NCBI GenBank assembly: GCA_026770585.1
Contig: MU646312.1
Coordinates: 301,043-334,524, forward strand
Direction: 5' to 3'
DNA: 33,482 bases
Source of the DNA: Baffinella frigidus
Lineage: Eukaryota > Cryptophyceae > Cryptomonadales > Baffinellaceae
The notes under the pieces were generated by a model that was not told the DNA's origin, made no database searches, and saw only the letters and a list, made by a program, of their open reading frames with translations. Positions 27,401 to 32,500 of this stretch are shown here, one piece after another. Both the position numbers and the translations under genes were made by a program. Position 1 is the first letter of the stretch, and every line of letters begins with the position of its first letter.

Positions 27401-29469
27401 GGGTGTAGGGTGTAGGATGTAGGGTGTAGGTTGTAGGGTGTAGGGTGTAGGCTATAGGCTGTAGGCTTTAGTCTGAAGGCTGTAGGCTGTGGGGTTCAGG
27501 CTATAGGCTGTAGGCTGTAGGCTGTAGGCTGTAGGCTGTAGGCTGTAGGCTGTAGGGTTCAGGGTGTAGGGTGTAGGCTGTAGGCTGTAGGCTGTAGGGT
27601 GTAGGCTGTAGGGTGTAGGGTGTAGGCTGTAGGCTGTAGGTTGTAGGGTGTAGGGTGTAGGCTGTAGGGTGTAGGTTGTAGGGTGTAGGGTGTAGGGTGT
27701 AGGCTTCAGGGATCAGGTTTAGCAGGAACTAGGTGGAGATTCCGACGACACAGATGACTTTGAGGTGCGTTTTGGGTTTAGGGTTTAGGATTCAGGGTTC
27801 AGGGTTCAAGGTTTAGGGTTTCGGGTTTAGGGTTTCGGGTTTAGGATTCAGGGTTTAGGATCCAGGGTTCAGGGTTCAGGGTTTAGTGTATTAGGTGTAG
27901 GGTATAGGGTTTCGGTGAAGCGCGGGGGAGACGCTCCCACGGGGAGTTGGTATGAAACCGGTAAAGAAGCCTGCGGCCTCCTCCCTCGCGCATTCTCTTG
28001 TATGGCGCGTTGGTAGTAAGTACGGTTTCCCCCCTCTGCGCAGAAACCGGTCAAAAAGCCTTCGGTCCCCACCTTTGTGGAGCCTAATGCATGGCGCTGG
28101 AAGCGCCCCAAAGCGCGTTGGTATTAAGAAAGGTTTCTCAATGCGCGTTGGTATTAAGCAAGGCTTCTCCCCCTGTGCAGAATCCGGTTCAAAAACCTTC
28201 GCCCCCCACGCTCCCGCAGCTTCCGGTATGGTAATAGTAATAGTAAATAGTAAAGGTATAGTAATAGCGATAGTAAATCGTAAATTTCCGCAGTTGGCGC
28301 TTGGAGCGTCCACAGATGTTTTGGGTAGTAAATACGGTTTCTCTCCCTGCGCAGAAACCGGTGAAAAAGCCTTCGGCCCCCACCTTCGTGCAGCGCCCAG
28401 CAGCACCCCCAGCCGGCTCAGGTCCCTAAACCCTAAACCCTCGCCCCTAGACCCCACAACCCAAGCCTTAAACCCTGATCCATGGTCCCTAAACCCTGAA
28501 CCTTGAACCCTGAGTCCTCATCCCTGAACCTTGAGCCCTGGACCTTAAACCATAAACACTAAACCCGAAAGCAGGATCAGGAGCCAAGTCCTCCATTAGC
28601 TTTGGTAGAGGCTCCGATAAGCTCCGACAAGCTTGAAGCTTATCCCCGGCGTTCCCTGAACCCTACACCTTAAATCAGGCCCAGGAGATAAGACATCGAT
28701 AAGCTCCGGTGGAGGACTTTGCTCCTGAACCGTGAACCGTGAACCCTGAACCCTGAACCCTGAACTTTGAACTCTGAACCCTGAATCCTGAATCCTGAAC
28801 CCTGAACCCTGAACCCTGAACCCTGAACCCTGAAACTTAAAGCAGGCTCACGCGTCAAGTCATCCACCACCTTCGGTGGAGGTGCCGCGAAACTGTCGGG
28901 GATCAGCTTCGGGTCCGGGAATCAACACTCCCTTATTGTCGTATTGTTGATACCTTACTACACAGTATCAACCTTGTTGTTGATACCTCACTACACAGTA
29001 TCCGTATTGTTGATACCTTACTACATAGTATCAACAAGGGTCTTCAACGCAGGCTCACACGCCAAGGCATCGATCAGCTTCGGGGAATTGCCGCAAAACC
29101 GTCGGGCATCAGCTTCGGCCGTTCCAATCTAAAGTCTTGTATCTCCGTGACTGGTAAAATTTGTACCACAAAACACCTAAAGGGGGGGTGAGAAAGACAT
29201 CCAGGACTAAAGCCTTCCGTAACGAAAGGTATCAACAAGGGTCCCCAACGCAGGCTCAGGAGCCAAGGCATCGATCAGCTTCGGAGGGGGCGCTGCGAAA
29301 CCGTCCGGGATCAGCTTCGGGTCTGGGAAGCTTGCCAGCGCGAACGCGAACGCGGGGCTCAAGGTGCTTCTAGGGTGTAGGGTGTAGGGTGTAGGGTGTA
29401 GGGTGTAGGGTGTAGGGTGTAGGGTGTAGGGTGTAGGGTCTTCTGTATTCTTGTTCTTCTGTAATGTTC

Positions 29470-29525
<56 letters not shown>

Positions 29526-32500
29526 CAAGCTTCGGGGGGGGCGCCGCGAAACCGTCGGGCATCAGCCTCGGGTCTGGGAAGCTTGCCAGCGCGAACGCAA
29601 ACGCGGGGCTCAAGGTGCGCAAACCCTAAACCCTAAACACTCCCTAAACGCTCAACGCTCAACGCTAAACCCTAAACCCCAAACCCTAAACCCTAAACGC
29701 TGAACCCTAAACCCTAAACCCTAAACCCTAAACCCTCAACCCTCAACCCTAAACCCTAAACCCTAAACCCTAAACCCTAAACCCTAAACCCCAAACCCTA
29801 AACCCTAAACCCTCAAACCTAACCTCTAAACCCGGGGCATACTAGATCAAGCCTCCTCCCACGAAGACAGCATAAGGTGGTGCTGGTGCTTCACCACTCG
29901 AGAATACTGGAGGGTCCTATTTATATGTGGGGTTGTAAATATTTGTACCAGGATAGGGTATTCTAACCTCGTGACTGTGCAAATTTTGCAGAATTACCAA
30001 TCACCGAAACTTACTACACAAATGCTCATTTTAAAAGCACATGGGTTTTAAATAGGCCCCTCTAGCATTCTCGTGTGATCATCACGAGGAGAGGGAGAGA
30101 GTTCTTTGTTGACGACCATCTGGCCCAGCTCCACTTTATCACCGAGATGATGTTAGCGGACCGGCCTCGCGCCATGGGCGTTTGAATCCCCTTTTCCCAG
30201 TAGCCTGATATGTATCTACCTTCCTAGCATTACGCGTAACTCATGCAAACTGAACGAGAGGACGGGGTATGCCAGATCAAGACGCCTCCGGCCAAGAAAG
30301 CGAAGGCGGGCGACGCAGAGGGGGGACGTGACGGCGATAACTCCCTGAGTCATAGTAATTCCTCCTATTCAAATACTCCGGCCCTATTGAAAACGCCCTT
30401 CATTTCATTAGGTCGCCTGATTAGCCTAATTAGATGGACGTCATTTCAATCGACCCCTTCCAGATCATGAGTAGTACACCCCTTGTCCAGATCTAGCATG
30501 ACTGTTTTGAGTGGATGCCAGATCAAGGCACCTCCGGCGAAGAAGGCGAAGGCGGGCGACGCAGAGGGGGGAGCAGACGGTGGGAAACCCAAGGCGCCGA
30601 GGGAAAAGGTGAGTGTGGGGTTTAGGGGTTAGGGGTTAGGGGTTAGGGGTTAGAGATTAGGGGTTAGGATGTTTACAGGGTTTACGGGTTAGGGGTTGGG
30701 GGTCAGAGTCTAATGAAGGCGGGAGACGCAGAGGGGGGAGGGGGTGGTGGGAAATCAAGGCCCCGAGGGAAAAGGTGCGTCTGCACCCACCAGCCATCAA
30801 AGTGGGAGCAAATCGCCTTTGTCGACCCCCTTGATTTGTACTGGAGGTCGCCGGAATCCGTCAAACTGCGGTACAAATCAGGGGTCTCGACAAAGAGGAT
30901 TTGGCGGGAAGTCTCCCAGCTCTGCCGAAGTGAATCTGAGCTCGCCAGGAATGCAGTTTAGTTGCGCTTTGGTCGTACCGTTTCTGTTCCGAGTGTATCC
31001 ATAAATGTATTCTACAGTCCACCTACCCTAACACAGGCTACCGTAACACATACTTACCCTCCACACATACTCCTTCGGCCGGCCCCCGATTTCCCCCTGC
31101 AAGGAAATATGCCTGAAGGGTGGACACCATAACGCATACCTACCCTCCACACATACTCAATCAGTCCGGCCCCGACGGGTATGTGTTAGGGTAGGTCCAC
31201 TGTAGTTGCACTTGGAGCCGAGGCAGAAGATGTCAACCGTTAGAGCGTTTGAAAAACCAAAATTCCAAACCCAAAACCCCGAACCCCGAACCCCAAACCC
31301 CAAAGGCAACGCCTACAGATCTAGAGATCGTCTTCATCAACGCAGCTAGAGCGTTTGCGGTGATTGTTGTCCGTTTTGGACTTGCGGTTTCCCCGTTTTC
31401 CAATTTTGATTTGTACCAGAAGTGTCCATTTCAAGTCCGTAAAACATTTTAAATGGACACTTCTGGTACAAATCAAAACCGGGAAACGGGAAGACCGTAT
31501 GTCCAAAACGGACAACAATTACCGCAAACGCTCTACTCCTCCCTCCTTCCCTTAACCTTGAAACCCGAAACCCGAAACTCAAACCTCTAGCTCTGAAACG
31601 CCAAGCCCTGAACTTCTCCACACGGTGCCTTGAATGTTGAGGTCCTGGTTTTACAAGGCATTCACGGCGAGGAATATATGGTGGCTTTGTTGGTACTGAT
31701 ACCAACACCACAACGTCCACACCCCAACAACCAAACCCTAACCACAGCTGATCCACGCTGTGCCTTGCGCAGAAGGAAGCCGCGCCGGCCGTATCAAAGG
31801 AGAAGACGCGTCTGTGCACACGTCCGGCAGCGGGGGTAGATAGACACGAGCCAGAGACACCTTTACGGATACCAACACCAAAACCCCGGAAACCAAACCC
31901 CTGGACACTAGCTGATCCACGCTGTGGCGTGAGCAAAAGGAAGCCGCGCCGGCTCTAACCCAAAGCCGTAAAACGCCAAAACCTCAAGTTCCCCACACTG
32001 TGCCTTGCAACGGTTCTTGGAGGAATTCAAGTCAACTGGGTGACAACTTTAGACTGTGTCATAAAATTCTCCACACTGTGCGTTGAGCAGAATGAAGCCG
32101 CGCCGGCCGTGCCAACAGGATAAGATGCGTTCTTACGGATCTACAACAACATGGCGACCATGTATTTCCTTCCGTGAAGGCCTTTTACGACCTAAACGCC
32201 AAAACCTTCCGCACACTGTGGCGTGAGCAGAAGGAAGCCGCGCCGGCCGTGTCGAAGGAGAAGACGCGGGGCCTGTGCACACCGTCCGGCAGCGGAGTAG
32301 ATAGACACAAGCCAGAGACACCTTCACGAATACCAACGCCAAAACCCCGGAAACCAAACCTCTGGGCACTAGCTGATCCACATGGTGGCGTGAGCAGAAG
32401 GAAGCGGCGCCGGCCGTGTCAAAGGAGAAGATCATTCCGCGTAGCAGATTAACTGGGGCAAAGCTAGAACCTTGGAACGCCAGACCCTCAACTTCCCCAC

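Larger units (their letters stand above)
29364..30521 (+). other. Gene B intron 24: GGGTGTA array, TTG microsatellite, 3' echo of exon 24, heptamers, dispersed repeat, 5' echoes of exon 25
   Basis: GGGTGTA units fill 29370-29438 and (TTG)n fills 29470-29524. The 3' echo of exon 24 (29526-29614) ends CTCAAG then GTGCGC. CCCTAAA arrays fill 29618-29830. The 5' echoes of exon 25 start after AG at 29846 (short) and 30276. A fold-back lies at 29899-30073 and the dispersed repeat at 30094-30220. Confidence 0.72.

Noticed and set aside
27347-27725. A CRISPR array from regular short repeats
   Set aside because: The repeats are contiguous heptamers without unique spacers, in a eukaryotic intron.
29254-29363. 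A nucleoporin FG-repeat region
   Set aside because: Only two FG motifs are present and the rest of the protein is not FG-rich.
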